6,149 bases of DNA from Planctomycetaceae bacterium UBA6894 (GCA_002451275.1 DKBS01000202.1:1-6149), one strand, 5' to 3'. Shown: positions 1-6,129, numbered from the stretch's first letter. Made by a program: numbers and translations. Notes: generated from the letters alone by a model not told the origin.

Positions 1-194
1 AGGGCTTTTGCTGCGGGATAAAACTGGATTATTTTGTCCTATTATATTTGCCGAGATGGCTCTTTCTTGGCCAAAAGGTGGGGTTCCTTGTTCTTAGAAT
101 GCAGCTGAATCCGATAGATTAGGTAAGCCCTTCTTGGTTTGGCCATGATGGACGGCCGCGGGGGTTTGGGGCGTTCAGGGTGCTGGGCTGTCGA

Positions 195-211
195 CATCTG
201 ATGACCAGATG
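195..211. repeat. Short inverted repeat CATCTG-N5-CAGATG before the RBS
   Basis: Perfect 6-base arms (195-200 and 206-211) flank ATGAC. The repeat ends 10 bases before the Shine-Dalgarno of the TPR lipoprotein gene. It could be a small mRNA hairpin or a half-symmetric operator. At this length chance is also possible. Confidence 0.3.
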
Positions 212-221
212 ATTCCGGTTT

Positions 222-228
222 GGAGGAG
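222..228 (+). promoter_or_regulatory. Ribosome binding site GGAGGAG that selects a GTG start
   Basis: GGAGGAG lies 4 bases before the GTG at 233 (6 bases if GGAGG alone is counted). It lies downstream of the in-frame ATG at 209. This is why the GTG at 233 is preferred as the start codon over the ATG. Confidence 0.7.
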
Positions 229-232
229 TCCC

Positions 233-1072
233 GTGTTTTCGCCTGCTACCCCTAGGCTTGGCCTGTTTGTGTATGTGGTTCTGGTCTTTGCAATCGCAGG
301 GTGTGCCAAGCGGACGCCGCGTTCGCAGCAGGCTGCGGGCTCCGCGATTTCGCCCCTGGAAGCGGCCCGCCTGGAGTTGGCCCAGGGAAAAACGGAGCAG
401 GCCCTGCAAAGCCTGAACCGCATCCTTTCAAACCAGCCGGACTTGCCCGAAGGTTTGCTGGAGCGGGCACGATGCCACCTGGCGCTTGGGAAAAACCAGC
501 CAGCCTTGGCGGATCTGGACCGGGCGGTGGCTTTGCGCCCGCAATGGACCGAGGCGCTTTACGAACGCGGCATGGTGGCTGCAAAAACCGGTGACAAGGA
601 ACGGTCGAGGAATGATCTGCGGCAGGCGATGTCGCAGGACGTGATGCTGGAGCTTTATCTCAACTGGCGGGGCCTGGACGGATCCCTTGAATCGCGCTTG
701 CGGGCAGATCCGGGGCCGTGGTTGGGGGAATTCGGGTTTCTGGTGGATGCGGAACCGAATAACCCGACCGTTTTTCTTTTGCGCGGCCTGTGCCATCTGG
801 TGGATGGCGAGAAGAACCTGAAGCGGGATTCGTTTGTGCAGGCGGAGAAGGATTTCACCCGGGCGATTGACCTGTTCAAGGCCAACCCCATGCTGGGGGC
901 CTCGTATGATCCCTGGGCCAACCGGGCGTTTGTCCGGGCCTTCCTGGGGAAGGATGCCCTGGCCGAGGAGGACAAGAACGAGGCATTCAGGCGCATCCCC
1001 TCCGCCGATCATGGCCGGGAGGTGGCCGAGCGGGTAGCCCAGGCCCAATCCCGCGCCAAGGAGCTGCGCTGA
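233..1072 (+). CDS. TPR-repeat lipoprotein of unknown specific role
   Basis: The predicted product is an exported, lipid-anchored protein of 279 residues. Residues 1-24 form a lipoprotein signal peptide: a short N-terminus with one Arg, a hydrophobic stretch from about residue 9 to 22, and the lipobox I-A-G-C with Cys24 as the acylated residue. The mature part is mostly tetratricopeptide repeats, which are helical scaffolds for protein-protein contact. Units are at about residues 42-73, 74-106 and 107-138, with the usual small/large residue spacing (for example the AQGKTEQAL and ALGKNQPAL turns). Two degenerate units follow at about 177-218 and 226-258. The segment 139-176 (rich in Trp and Gly) does not look like TPR. 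The start is the GTG at 233 with a strong RBS; an ATG at 209 would add 8 residues and spoil the signal peptide. The next gene follows after 88 bases, so co-transcription is possible. TPR and lipoprotein export are clear; the partner is unknown. Confidence 0.85.
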   Translation: MFSPATPRLGLFVYVVLVFAIAGCAKRTPRSQQAAGSAISPLEAARLELAQGKTEQALQSLNRILSNQPDLPEGLLERARCHLALGKNQPALADLDRAVALRPQWTEALYERGMVAAKTGDKERSRNDLRQAMSQDVMLELYLNWRGLDGSLESRLRADPGPWLGEFGFLVDAEPNNPTVFLLRGLCHLVDGEKNLKRDSFVQAEKDFTRAIDLFKANPMLGASYDPWANRAFVRAFLGKDALAEEDKNEAFRRIPSADHGREVAERVAQAQSRAKELR

Positions 1073-1078
1073 TCATCG

Positions 1079-1103
1079 GCCAGGGAAATTCCCTTTGCCT
1101 GGC
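1079..1103. terminator. Intergenic hairpin, possible weak terminator or attenuator
   Basis: GCCAGG at 1079-1084 pairs with CCTGGC at 1098-1103. After a G-G mismatch, AAA pairs with TTT around a 5-base loop. An alternative fold uses the palindrome AGGGAAATTCCCT at 1082-1094. The stem begins 6 bases after the TPR gene's stop codon. No run of T follows, so full intrinsic termination is doubtful. It may instead protect the mRNA end or reduce read-through into the mutase gene. Confidence 0.35.
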
Positions 1104-1160
1104 ATCTCATTAACTCGTCATCTCCCCATTCCAGTCGCCATCCTTCGGAGCTTGTAACCC

Positions 1161-2522
1161 ATGGCTGAACCGTTGATTGTCAGCATCTCGGGGGTGCGCG
1201 GCATTGTCGGGGAAAGCCTCGACGCGAGTGTCGCCCTGCGTTTCTCCCAGGCCCTGGCCGCCAATCTGGCCCCGGGGCCGGTGACCCTGAGCGCCGACAG
1301 CCGTCCATCGGGGCGCTGGATCCGACGTGTGGCTTCAGCGGTGTTGGAGTCGGCCGGGCGCGAGGTGATTGAGTTGGGAATCATTCCCACCCCGACGGTG
1401 GGTGTGGCGGTGCGCCGGTTGCGGGCGGCCGGTGGACTGCATGTGACCGCCAGCCACAATCCGGCTCCCTACAACGGGTTGAAACTGTTCGGCCCGGATG
1501 GGCGGGTGCTTCCAAACGGACCGGCTGGACGCATTCGCGACGCTTACCTGGGCACGGAGAAATTCCAGCCCGCCCGATGGGACGGCTGCGGGTCTGTGCG
1601 AAGCTGCGAGGAAGCGGTGCGGTGGCATGCCGATGCGGTTTTGGACGCAGCCAGGCAGGACGGGATTCTGGAGCCCATCCGCCGGGCTGGTTTCAAAGTT
1701 TTGGTCGATGGCAACGGTGGGGCGGGCGGCCCCCTGGCCCTGCTTCTGTTGGGCGAGCTGGGTGTGGAGGCGGTTGCCTGGCACTGTGAACCGGACGGGA
1801 ACTTTGTGCATCCGCCCGAGCCGACCGGTGGCAACCTGGCCTCGCTGGGACCGATTGTTCGGCAGGCCGGTGTGGATTTGGCGTTTGTGCTGGATCCCGA
1901 CGCGGACCGATTGGCGCTGCTGGACTCTGGTGGCAACTTTCCCAGCGAGGAGTACACGCTGGCAATAGCGGCGGACGGGATTTTGGCGCGAAGGCCGGGG
2001 CCGCTGGTCATCAACCTTTCGACCAGCCGGCTTTCGGAGATGGCCGCCAAGGCCCGGGGGTGTGCATGCATTCGCACGCCGGTTGGGGAGGCGCATGTGG
2101 TGGACGGAATGATCGCCCACCATGCGGTGCTGGGGGGTGAGGGCAATGGTGGCGTGATGGATCCAAGGGTGGGTTGGGTACGGGACCCGTTTGTGGGGAT
2201 GACCCTGGTTTTGGGCAGCCTGGCGCTTTCGGGAAGGAAATTGCACGAGGCCATCGGGGCCCTGCCCCCGCAGTTCATCGTGAAGGATAAAACAGCATTG
2301 GTGCGGGAGAAATTGCCAGCCTGGCTGGCGGCGCTAAAAAAACACTGGCCCGGCTGGGCGGTGGATGAGCGGGACGGTTTGCGGCTGGAGTGCCCGGCCG
2401 GATGGATTCAGGTACGCGCCAGCAACACCGAGCCGATCGCCCGCATCATCGCCGAAAGCACCGTGGAGGCCGAGGCCACGGGTTGGATTCGGGAGGCTGT
2501 GGCGCTGATGCCGGCCGAATAG
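1161..2522 (+). CDS. glmM: Phosphoglucosamine mutase / phosphohexomutase (alpha-D-phosphohexomutase family)
   Basis: This cytoplasmic enzyme moves phosphate between C6 and C1 of a hexose through a phosphoserine. It most likely converts glucosamine-6-phosphate to glucosamine-1-phosphate on the way to UDP-GlcNAc, peptidoglycan and LPS. All four family motifs are present in order in its 453 residues, a normal length. SGVRGIVG is at 10-17. The catalytic loop TASHNP is at 96-101, with phospho-acceptor Ser98. The Mg-binding loop DPDADR is at 245-250 (Asp245, Asp247, Asp249). The sugar loop GGEGNGG is at 325-331. The phosphate-binding loop RASNTEP is at 419-425. The GEGNG sugar loop differs from the GEQSGH of E. 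coli-type GlmM and the GEMSGH of PMM/PGM enzymes. It matches the archaeal and Bacteroidetes-type members, so substrate (GlcN, Glc or Man phosphate) is less certain than fold. The ATG at 1161 has a modest GGAG 10 bases upstream. The gene ends 18 bases from the convergent cytochrome gene. Confidence 0.9.
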   Translation: MAEPLIVSISGVRGIVGESLDASVALRFSQALAANLAPGPVTLSADSRPSGRWIRRVASAVLESAGREVIELGIIPTPTVGVAVRRLRAAGGLHVTASHNPAPYNGLKLFGPDGRVLPNGPAGRIRDAYLGTEKFQPARWDGCGSVRSCEEAVRWHADAVLDAARQDGILEPIRRAGFKVLVDGNGGAGGPLALLLLGELGVEAVAWHCEPDGNFVHPPEPTGGNLASLGPIVRQAGVDLAFVLDPDADRLALLDSGGNFPSEEYTLAIAADGILARRPGPLVINLSTSRLSEMAAKARGCACIRTPVGEAHVVDGMIAHHAVLGGEGNGGVMDPRVGWVRDPFVGMTLVLGSLALSGRKLHEAIGALPPQFIVKDKTALVREKLPAWLAALKKHWPGWAVDERDGLRLECPAGWIQVRASNTEPIARIIAESTVEAEATGWIREAVALMPAE

Positions 2523-2540
2523 CGATCCCCTTTCGTCTAT
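2523..2540. other. Convergent 18-base gap between mutase and cytochrome genes
   Basis: The two stop codons (TAG at 2520-2522 on +, TGA at 2543-2541 on -) face each other across 18 pyrimidine-rich bases. No strong hairpin is visible here. Termination of both transcripts must therefore occur inside the opposite gene, or by a Rho-type mechanism. Confidence 0.6.
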
Positions 2541-3965
2541 TCATTTTCTCTCATCGACGAGCACCTGCCCCTGGAGGGGGAGGTCGAGGCTTTGCAACAT
2601 GGCCGGCCAGGCTTTGCGGTGCTCCACCCGCAGGTGGAAGCTGCGCGCTTCGGGCGGAAACAGCCATTCCAGTTCGCGCGGCTGGTCGGGCAGGAGCCTG
2701 GTGTCGCGCCAGGTTCCTCCGGGCGACCAGAAGGGCGTGGGGCCCGGCCGTTCTTTTTCCTGCCAACGGGCCAGCAAAAAACCCGGGACGGAATGATCCA
2801 TACCGGTGGACCAGGGCTCGAGCATGTCGGATCGCTCCAGCGGTGCCAGAGGCTTTCCGTCCGCATCGCGCGCCTCGAGCCAGCCGAAGATGTGGCGGTC
2901 GACCTGGCCGGTGGGCAAGGCGTGGCCGACCTTTTCGGAACGGAGGGACAGGCGCACCCGGTTGGCGGTGGGTGTCCTTTGGACCGACCACTCCGTTCGC
3001 AAACCGCCCTGCTTTCTTGCCAATTGCGCGGTCATGCCATGGTGATGGTGCCTGGCACCATCGGCCGGCATGTGGCAATCCTGGCAGGACTGGTTTCCGC
3101 CCCAGGCCTGCCACTCGGAAAAGGATGTGTAGACCGGCGCGCCGAGCACCGTTCCCTCGTGGCAGGGGGCGCAGAAAAGGCTCTGCTTGTACAGCGGGGA
3201 ATAGGCGACATTTTCACGGGTGGAATCGGGCAAAGGGCCCAGAACCACCGGGCGGCCAGCGGGTGCCGGGCGGGCCAGGGTGAAGAGATCTCGGCCGTGG
3301 GTGAGGCCCAGTGTTCCAGGGCCCAGATCCTTGACTTTGTGGCAGAGGTCGCAGTGGGTGCCGCCGAGGATGCTCACAGCGGGCAATTCGGCCTCCAGTG
3401 AGGACGCGCCCGGGGCATGGCAGGCAACGCACGCCGCGGAGGCCTCGGGATAGTTTTTCGCCAAACGCCAGGGGGATGGCTTTTGGATTTTGCGGATGTC
3501 GGGCGTGAGCAGCGCTGAAAAAAGCGGGCCCGCGGCGGAACGCTGGTGGGGGGAGCCGAGCCATTGGTCCAAGGCGGCTGGGTGGCAGGAGCCGCAGGCC
3601 CTTGGTGAGGTGCCCGGCGCGGGGTTAATCCACGGTGTTTCGGGGTGGTCCTCGGGCACCGGCTCGAGATGGACCGGTCCGCCCCGGGTGGCTGCCAGAT
3701 AGTGCCCCTGGAGGGCCACGATCCAAGGCGGCTGGTTGGACGGTGGGGGATGGTAGGTGCCATCCCGCCCGGTTGTCACGGCGATTTCCGAGCGCATGGG
3801 TGGAGAGACGAGGGCGCCGGCGGCCGGGCCCTGTGGGGTGAAAACCCGGCCGGTTGGCGGGCGGGTTGCCAGATGCAACGAGCCGAGGCAGGCCAGCAGT
3901 GCCATCAGCAGGAAAAGGGACAACCATGGGGCGGGCCTGCGACGGGACCGGGCCCTGACGGCCAT
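2541..3965 (-). CDS. Exported five-haem cytochrome c (cytochrome c554-like family)
   Basis: A predicted periplasmic, membrane-anchored multihaem cytochrome of 474 residues; family members carry or use electrons in respiration. An Arg-rich N-terminus (RARSRRR) precedes a hydrophobic helix at about 14-33. LLAC, with Cys26, is a poor lipobox, so a plain anchor is preferred. Residues about 38-94 resemble a carboxypeptidase-regulatory-like beta domain (GRVFTPQG, then TGRDGTY). Five haem-attachment CXXCH motifs follow: CGSCH 124-128, CVACH 179-183, CDLCH 205-209, CAPCH 265-269 and CQDCH 294-298. The WLGSPHQRSA near 135-144 and the HHHH at 306-309 offer distal haem ligands, in positions usual for this family. 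A C-terminal beta-rich region carries GHALPTG (347-353), also a recurring family motif. The ATG at 3965 shares its A with the stop of pyrF (TGATG). A GTG at 3968 would add one residue. Either way translation is coupled to pyrF. Substrate and partner are unknown. The haem count is direct; the beta-domain calls are inference. Confidence 0.88.
   Translation of the reverse strand: MAVRARSRRRPAPWLSLFLLMALLACLGSLHLATRPPTGRVFTPQGPAAGALVSPPMRSEIAVTTGRDGTYHPPPSNQPPWIVALQGHYLAATRGGPVHLEPVPEDHPETPWINPAPGTSPRACGSCHPAALDQWLGSPHQRSAAGPLFSALLTPDIRKIQKPSPWRLAKNYPEASAACVACHAPGASSLEAELPAVSILGGTHCDLCHKVKDLGPGTLGLTHGRDLFTLARPAPAGRPVVLGPLPDSTRENVAYSPLYKQSLFCAPCHEGTVLGAPVYTSFSEWQAWGGNQSCQDCHMPADGARHHHHGMTAQLARKQGGLRTEWSVQRTPTANRVRLSLRSEKVGHALPTGQVDRHIFGWLEARDADGKPLAPLERSDMLEPWSTGMDHSVPGFLLARWQEKERPGPTPFWSPGGTWRDTRLLPDQPRELEWLFPPEARSFHLRVEHRKAWPAMLQSLDLPLQGQVLVDERK
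3044..3062. repeat. Perfect 8-base inverted repeat inside the cytochrome gene
   Basis: GATGGTGC (3044-3051) and GCACCATC (3055-3062) are exact reverse complements around CTG. The repeat lies in codons for the D-G-A-R-H-H-H-H segment just after the fifth haem motif. It would form a strong mRNA hairpin. It may be a by-product of the His codon run and not a functional site. Confidence 0.5.
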
Positions 3966-4888
3966 CACGCGCCCGCCATGCCGCTGATGCCAGCCAGTTC
4001 CCTGGCCGAGTGGCTGGCGGCCTGGCGGATTTTGTCACGCCAGTCGGTCGCCTCTGGCTTGAAGGGGAAAAGGATCGCGCGGGAGCTGTTCACCACCGCG
4101 CCGATTCCCTTGGGGCCAAAGGCCGGTTTGAGGGCGTCGAGCGCGCCCCCCTGGGCCCCGTACCCGGGGACCAGAAGCGGCACCGCGGGGAGTTGCCGGC
4201 GCATCCATGCCAGTTCGGCCGGCTGCGTGGCCCCGACCACGGCGCCGACATCGGCAAGGGTGCTGGAATCGACATGTGTTTGGCCCCAAGCGCCCACCTG
4301 ACGGGCAACCCGTTGCCAGAGGGGCTCTCCCTGACACTCCAGATTCTGGAACAGTCCACTGCCGGGATTGCTAGTGCGAACCAGGATGAACAGGCCACCT
4401 GAGACCTTGCGGGCCTCGCTGATGAACGGCTCGACCGCGTCCGCGCCCAGGTACGGGTTGACCGTGAGCGAGTCGGCCTGCCAGACCGGGAAGGTGGCCT
4501 GGGCGTGGCGCGCACCGCCCAAGCTGGCCTGGGCGTAGGCCTCGGCCGTGCTGGCGATATCGCCACGTTTGCCATCGAGAATAGTGAAGTAGCCCATGGC
4601 GCGGGCGCGTCGCATGACGCGCTCCAGCGCCGCCAGACCCTGAGTGCCAGCGGCCTCATAGAAAGCCATCTGCGGCTTCACGACCCCGGTTTGCCCGTAG
4701 ACGAGATCGAGAACGGCAAGGCTGAATTCCTCATAGGCGTCGGCCACGGCCTGCAGTGAGTCCGGAGTGTCGCCACCCCGGTTGGCCCGCAGTTCCATGG
4801 GGAGGGATTCCCAACGGGGGTCGAGACCGACGCAGAGCGGGGTGCCCGACTTGCGTGTCGCCTCGGTCAAACGCTGGCCAAATCCCAT
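3965..4888 (-). CDS. pyrF: Orotidine 5'-phosphate decarboxylase, type 2
   Basis: This cytoplasmic enzyme converts OMP to UMP and CO2, the last step of de novo pyrimidine synthesis. The 307-residue length and the DGKRGDI motif fit the longer type 2 (mycobacterial/myxobacterial/planctomycete) PyrF group and not the roughly 240-residue E. coli form. GLDPR is at 21-25. Lys71 lies in VVKPQMAFYE. The catalytic D-x-K-x-x-D array is Asp105, Lys107 and Asp110. NPYLGADAVEPF (144-155), GAVVGATQ (215-222) and the phosphate-gripping PGYGAQGG (241-248) with Arg270 complete the TIM-barrel set. The four-residue Lys-Asp-Lys-Asp charge network of the family is intact, so the enzyme should be active. The start ATG has a strong AAGGAGG 7 bases upstream. 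The gene lies 14 bases after the SDR gene and overlaps the cytochrome start by one base, so it sits in the middle of an operon. No other pyrimidine gene is present nearby. Confidence 0.95.
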   Translation of the reverse strand: MGFGQRLTEATRKSGTPLCVGLDPRWESLPMELRANRGGDTPDSLQAVADAYEEFSLAVLDLVYGQTGVVKPQMAFYEAAGTQGLAALERVMRRARAMGYFTILDGKRGDIASTAEAYAQASLGGARHAQATFPVWQADSLTVNPYLGADAVEPFISEARKVSGGLFILVRTSNPGSGLFQNLECQGEPLWQRVARQVGAWGQTHVDSSTLADVGAVVGATQPAELAWMRRQLPAVPLLVPGYGAQGGALDALKPAFGPKGIGAVVNSSRAILFPFKPEATDWRDKIRQAASHSARELAGISGMAGA

Positions 4889-4895
4889 GGTGAGG

Positions 4896-4902
4896 CCTCC
4901 TT
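4896..4902 (-). promoter_or_regulatory. Strong ribosome binding site of pyrF
   Basis: On the minus strand AAGGAGG stands immediately after the TAG stop of the SDR gene (TAGAAGGAGG), 7 bases before the pyrF ATG. Stop codon and Shine-Dalgarno are packed together, which suits translational re-initiation within one transcript. Confidence 0.85.
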
Positions 4903-5979
4903 CTACTTGGTTGGTGCAGATGGGGCCTGTTCGGCTTCCCTGCGTTGGCGGATGGGGGCGGTGGGGGGCAGATCACGCCAGTGCCAATCCAGTGTCTGGC
5001 CGAGGGCCTCACGGATGGGTGTGCGTTCCTCCCAGCCGAGTTCACGCCTGGCGCTTTCGGTGGAATAGAGGCAGGGGCGGGTCAATAGGCCCAGATTGTA
5101 GCGGGTGAGGTGTGGAGGTCGCTTCAGGCGGATGAGTTTGCCGACAAACTCACTGAAAAGGGCGAGCCCCTTGGCGAAGGCCAGAGGGTAGTGCCTTTTC
5201 ACGCGGGGCAGACCCAACTCGTCGGCCACGGTGTCCATGAACTCCTTCACGGAAACCTGGCCCGAACTGGAAAAGTTGTAGATATGGCGGTCGGGGGCCT
5301 GATCCATGGCGCGGATGCAGCCATCGGCCACATCGGGGGCGAAGACGATGTTCAGCGGGTTGGCTCCGTCGCCGATGAACGCCAGGCGGCCACTGAGGAA
5401 CGCCTTCACCACGCGGGGGAGTGTGACGCGGTCGCGGGGGCCGAAGATCCAGCTTGGGCGGACCACCACCACCTGGCCGGGATAGTCTGACCATAACCCT
5501 TCGGCCTCGATCTTGGCGTGGCAGTAATGATTGGACCGGTAGACATTTTGACCCAGCGGTTCGGACTCGAGCCAAGGGCCAGGGGTTGATGGTTTGCCGT
5601 AGACGGTGACGGAACTGACATGGACGACGCGGGGTTTGGCTGCGCGGATGCAGGCGGACTTGAGGTTTTGGGCCAGGTTGACGATTTGCGACCGGATCTG
5701 CCTGGGGTCACCCCATTCACCCACCCTTGCGGCACAGTGGAAAACCCGGTCCACACCCTGGCAGGCCGCCTCGACACCATGATTGGTTTCCAAGTCGCCG
5801 GTGACGATTTCCACGCCCAGCGATTGCAGGAAGGTGCGATCGCTGTTGGGGCGGGCCAAGGCGCGCACCCGCTCCCCCCTGCGGACCAACTGCTCCGCCA
5901 CATGGCTGCCGAGAAGGCCGGTGGCTCCGGTGACCAGACAAATACCAGCCAAAGCGTTTGCTCCCGCGAGAGGAACCAT
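4903..5979 (-). CDS. Extended SDR NAD(P)-dependent epimerase/reductase, 3-beta-HSD-like
   Basis: A cytoplasmic oxidoreductase of the extended short-chain dehydrogenase family. Numbered from the ATG at 5979 (358 residues), the Rossmann glycine motif TGATGLLG is at 17-24. A GDL acidic pair member is at 61-63. VSSVTVYG at 121-128 carries the catalytic Ser, and the active-site Tyr152-x-x-x-Lys156 is intact. RPSWIFGPRD (174-183) and a C-terminal YSTESARRELGW (305-316) are typical of the 3-beta-hydroxysteroid dehydrogenase/OleD/HpnA-like branch. The substrate (sterol-like, 3-oxo-alkanoate, nucleotide sugar or hopanoid precursor) cannot be told. The last 20 residues look disordered. The start is uncertain. 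An ATG at 6057 and a TTG at 6078 would add 26 or 33 poorly coding residues. A TTG at 5952, with GGGAG 8 bases upstream, gives 349 residues and places the Rossmann motif at the very N-terminus as in most relatives. It is probably the first gene of the SDR-pyrF-cytochrome operon. Confidence 0.85.
   Translation of the reverse strand: MVPLAGANALAGICLVTGATGLLGSHVAEQLVRRGERVRALARPNSDRTFLQSLGVEIVTGDLETNHGVEAACQGVDRVFHCAARVGEWGDPRQIRSQIVNLAQNLKSACIRAAKPRVVHVSSVTVYGKPSTPGPWLESEPLGQNVYRSNHYCHAKIEAEGLWSDYPGQVVVVRPSWIFGPRDRVTLPRVVKAFLSGRLAFIGDGANPLNIVFAPDVADGCIRAMDQAPDRHIYNFSSSGQVSVKEFMDTVADELGLPRVKRHYPLAFAKGLALFSEFVGKLIRLKRPPHLTRYNLGLLTRPCLYSTESARRELGWEERTPIREALGQTLDWHWRDLPPTAPIRQRREAEQAPSAPTK
5961..5965 (-). 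promoter_or_regulatory. Possible RBS for an internal TTG start of the SDR gene
   Basis: GGGAG on the minus strand lies 8 bases before an in-frame TTG at 5952. Neither ATG candidate (5979, 6057) has a Shine-Dalgarno this well placed. If it is used, the protein begins directly with the first Rossmann beta strand. Confidence 0.4.
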
Positions 5980-6057
5980 GAACCGGATGCCCGCCTGCCG
6001 GGACCTGAACGCGAAACCACCCTGTCTTTCCCTGATCGCAATCTTGTCAGAACGCAT

Positions 6058-6071
6058 CCTTTCCGAAAAGG
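6058..6071. repeat. Small hairpin in the leader of the SDR operon
   Basis: On the minus strand CCTTT and AAAGG pair around the tetraloop TCGG, directly touching the ATG at 6057. In the transcript this would hide the weak purine tract before that ATG. This argues against 6057 as the start, or alternatively for a structured leader. Confidence 0.4.
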
Positions 6072-6089
6072 TCTGCAAAGGGATGTTTT

Positions 6090-6095
6090 TTTATA
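6090..6095 (-). promoter_or_regulatory. Candidate -10 element of the SDR-pyrF-cytochrome operon
   Basis: TATAAA on the minus strand lies in an AT-rich patch (6085-6105) that stands out from the GC-rich surroundings. A transcript would start near 6083, leaving a leader of about 100-130 bases before the likely SDR start codons. No good -35 hexamer is found 16-18 bases upstream. The nearest match, TTGCCG, lies inside the palindrome at 6113-6127 with a spacer of about 23 bases. An activator or a different sigma factor may be used. Confidence 0.4.
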
Positions 6096-6112
6096 AGTTA
6101 TTTCTGGTTTTT

Positions 6113-6127
6113 GGTTTGCGGCAAACC
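6113..6127. promoter_or_regulatory. Perfect 15-base palindrome, candidate operator
   Basis: GGTTTGC and GCAAACC are exact inverted arms around one central G. The centre is about 27 bases upstream of the -10-like TATAAA, so it would cover the -35 zone of the SDR operon promoter. A further GGTTT copy adjoins at 6106-6110. The one-base centre fits a dimeric DNA-binding regulator better than an RNA hairpin. I do not recognise the regulator family. Confidence 0.45.
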
Positions 6128-6129
6128 GG

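Larger units (their letters stand above)
1..232. other. Non-coding leader region upstream of the TPR lipoprotein gene
   Basis: No open frame with coding character starts in this stretch, and the minus-strand frames that cross it are shadows of the following gene. The first 60 bases are clearly more AT-rich than the rest of the window. They contain a -10-like TATTAT at 40-45 (overlapping TATATT at 43-48), but no good -35 hexamer sits at the proper distance. An 8-base palindrome TTGGCCAA lies at 67-74. The region probably holds the promoter and 5' leader of the gene starting at 233. The exact promoter cannot be fixed by eye. Confidence 0.5.

Noticed and set aside
67..74. Palindrome TTGGCCAA as an operator
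   Set aside because: It is only 8 bases, the flanks do not extend the symmetry, and nothing nearby ties it to a promoter.
428..1048. Minus-strand open frame of 206 codons opposite the TPR gene
   Set aside because: Antisense shadow of a clear TPR lipoprotein; there is no signal, domain or plausible RBS.
1335..2278. Minus-strand open frames of 303 and 244 codons opposite the mutase
   Set aside because: The plus-strand frame carries all phosphohexomutase motifs. The antisense products are low-complexity Pro/Ser/Arg/Gln-rich with no recognisable family.
2568..2579. CCCC-TGGA-GGGG hairpin near the 3' end of the cytochrome gene as a terminator
   Set aside because: The stem is only 4-5 bases, lies within coding sequence, and is not followed by a T run in either direction.
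2390..3401. Long plus-strand open frames (2390-3283 and 2592-3401) opposite the cytochrome gene
   Set aside because: They run antisense to a gene with five CXXCH motifs, are rich in Arg/Gly/Pro/Ala, show no domain or RBS, and overlap each other. They are GC-rich shadow frames.
3645..4301. Plus-strand open frame spanning the cytochrome/pyrF junction
   Set aside because: It crosses the boundary of two well-supported minus-strand genes and has shadow composition.
5620..6096. Plus-strand open frame of 158 codons opposite the SDR start
   Set aside because: It covers the reverse of the Rossmann motif region, and no domain or RBS is visible. It is noted only because the true SDR start is uncertain there.
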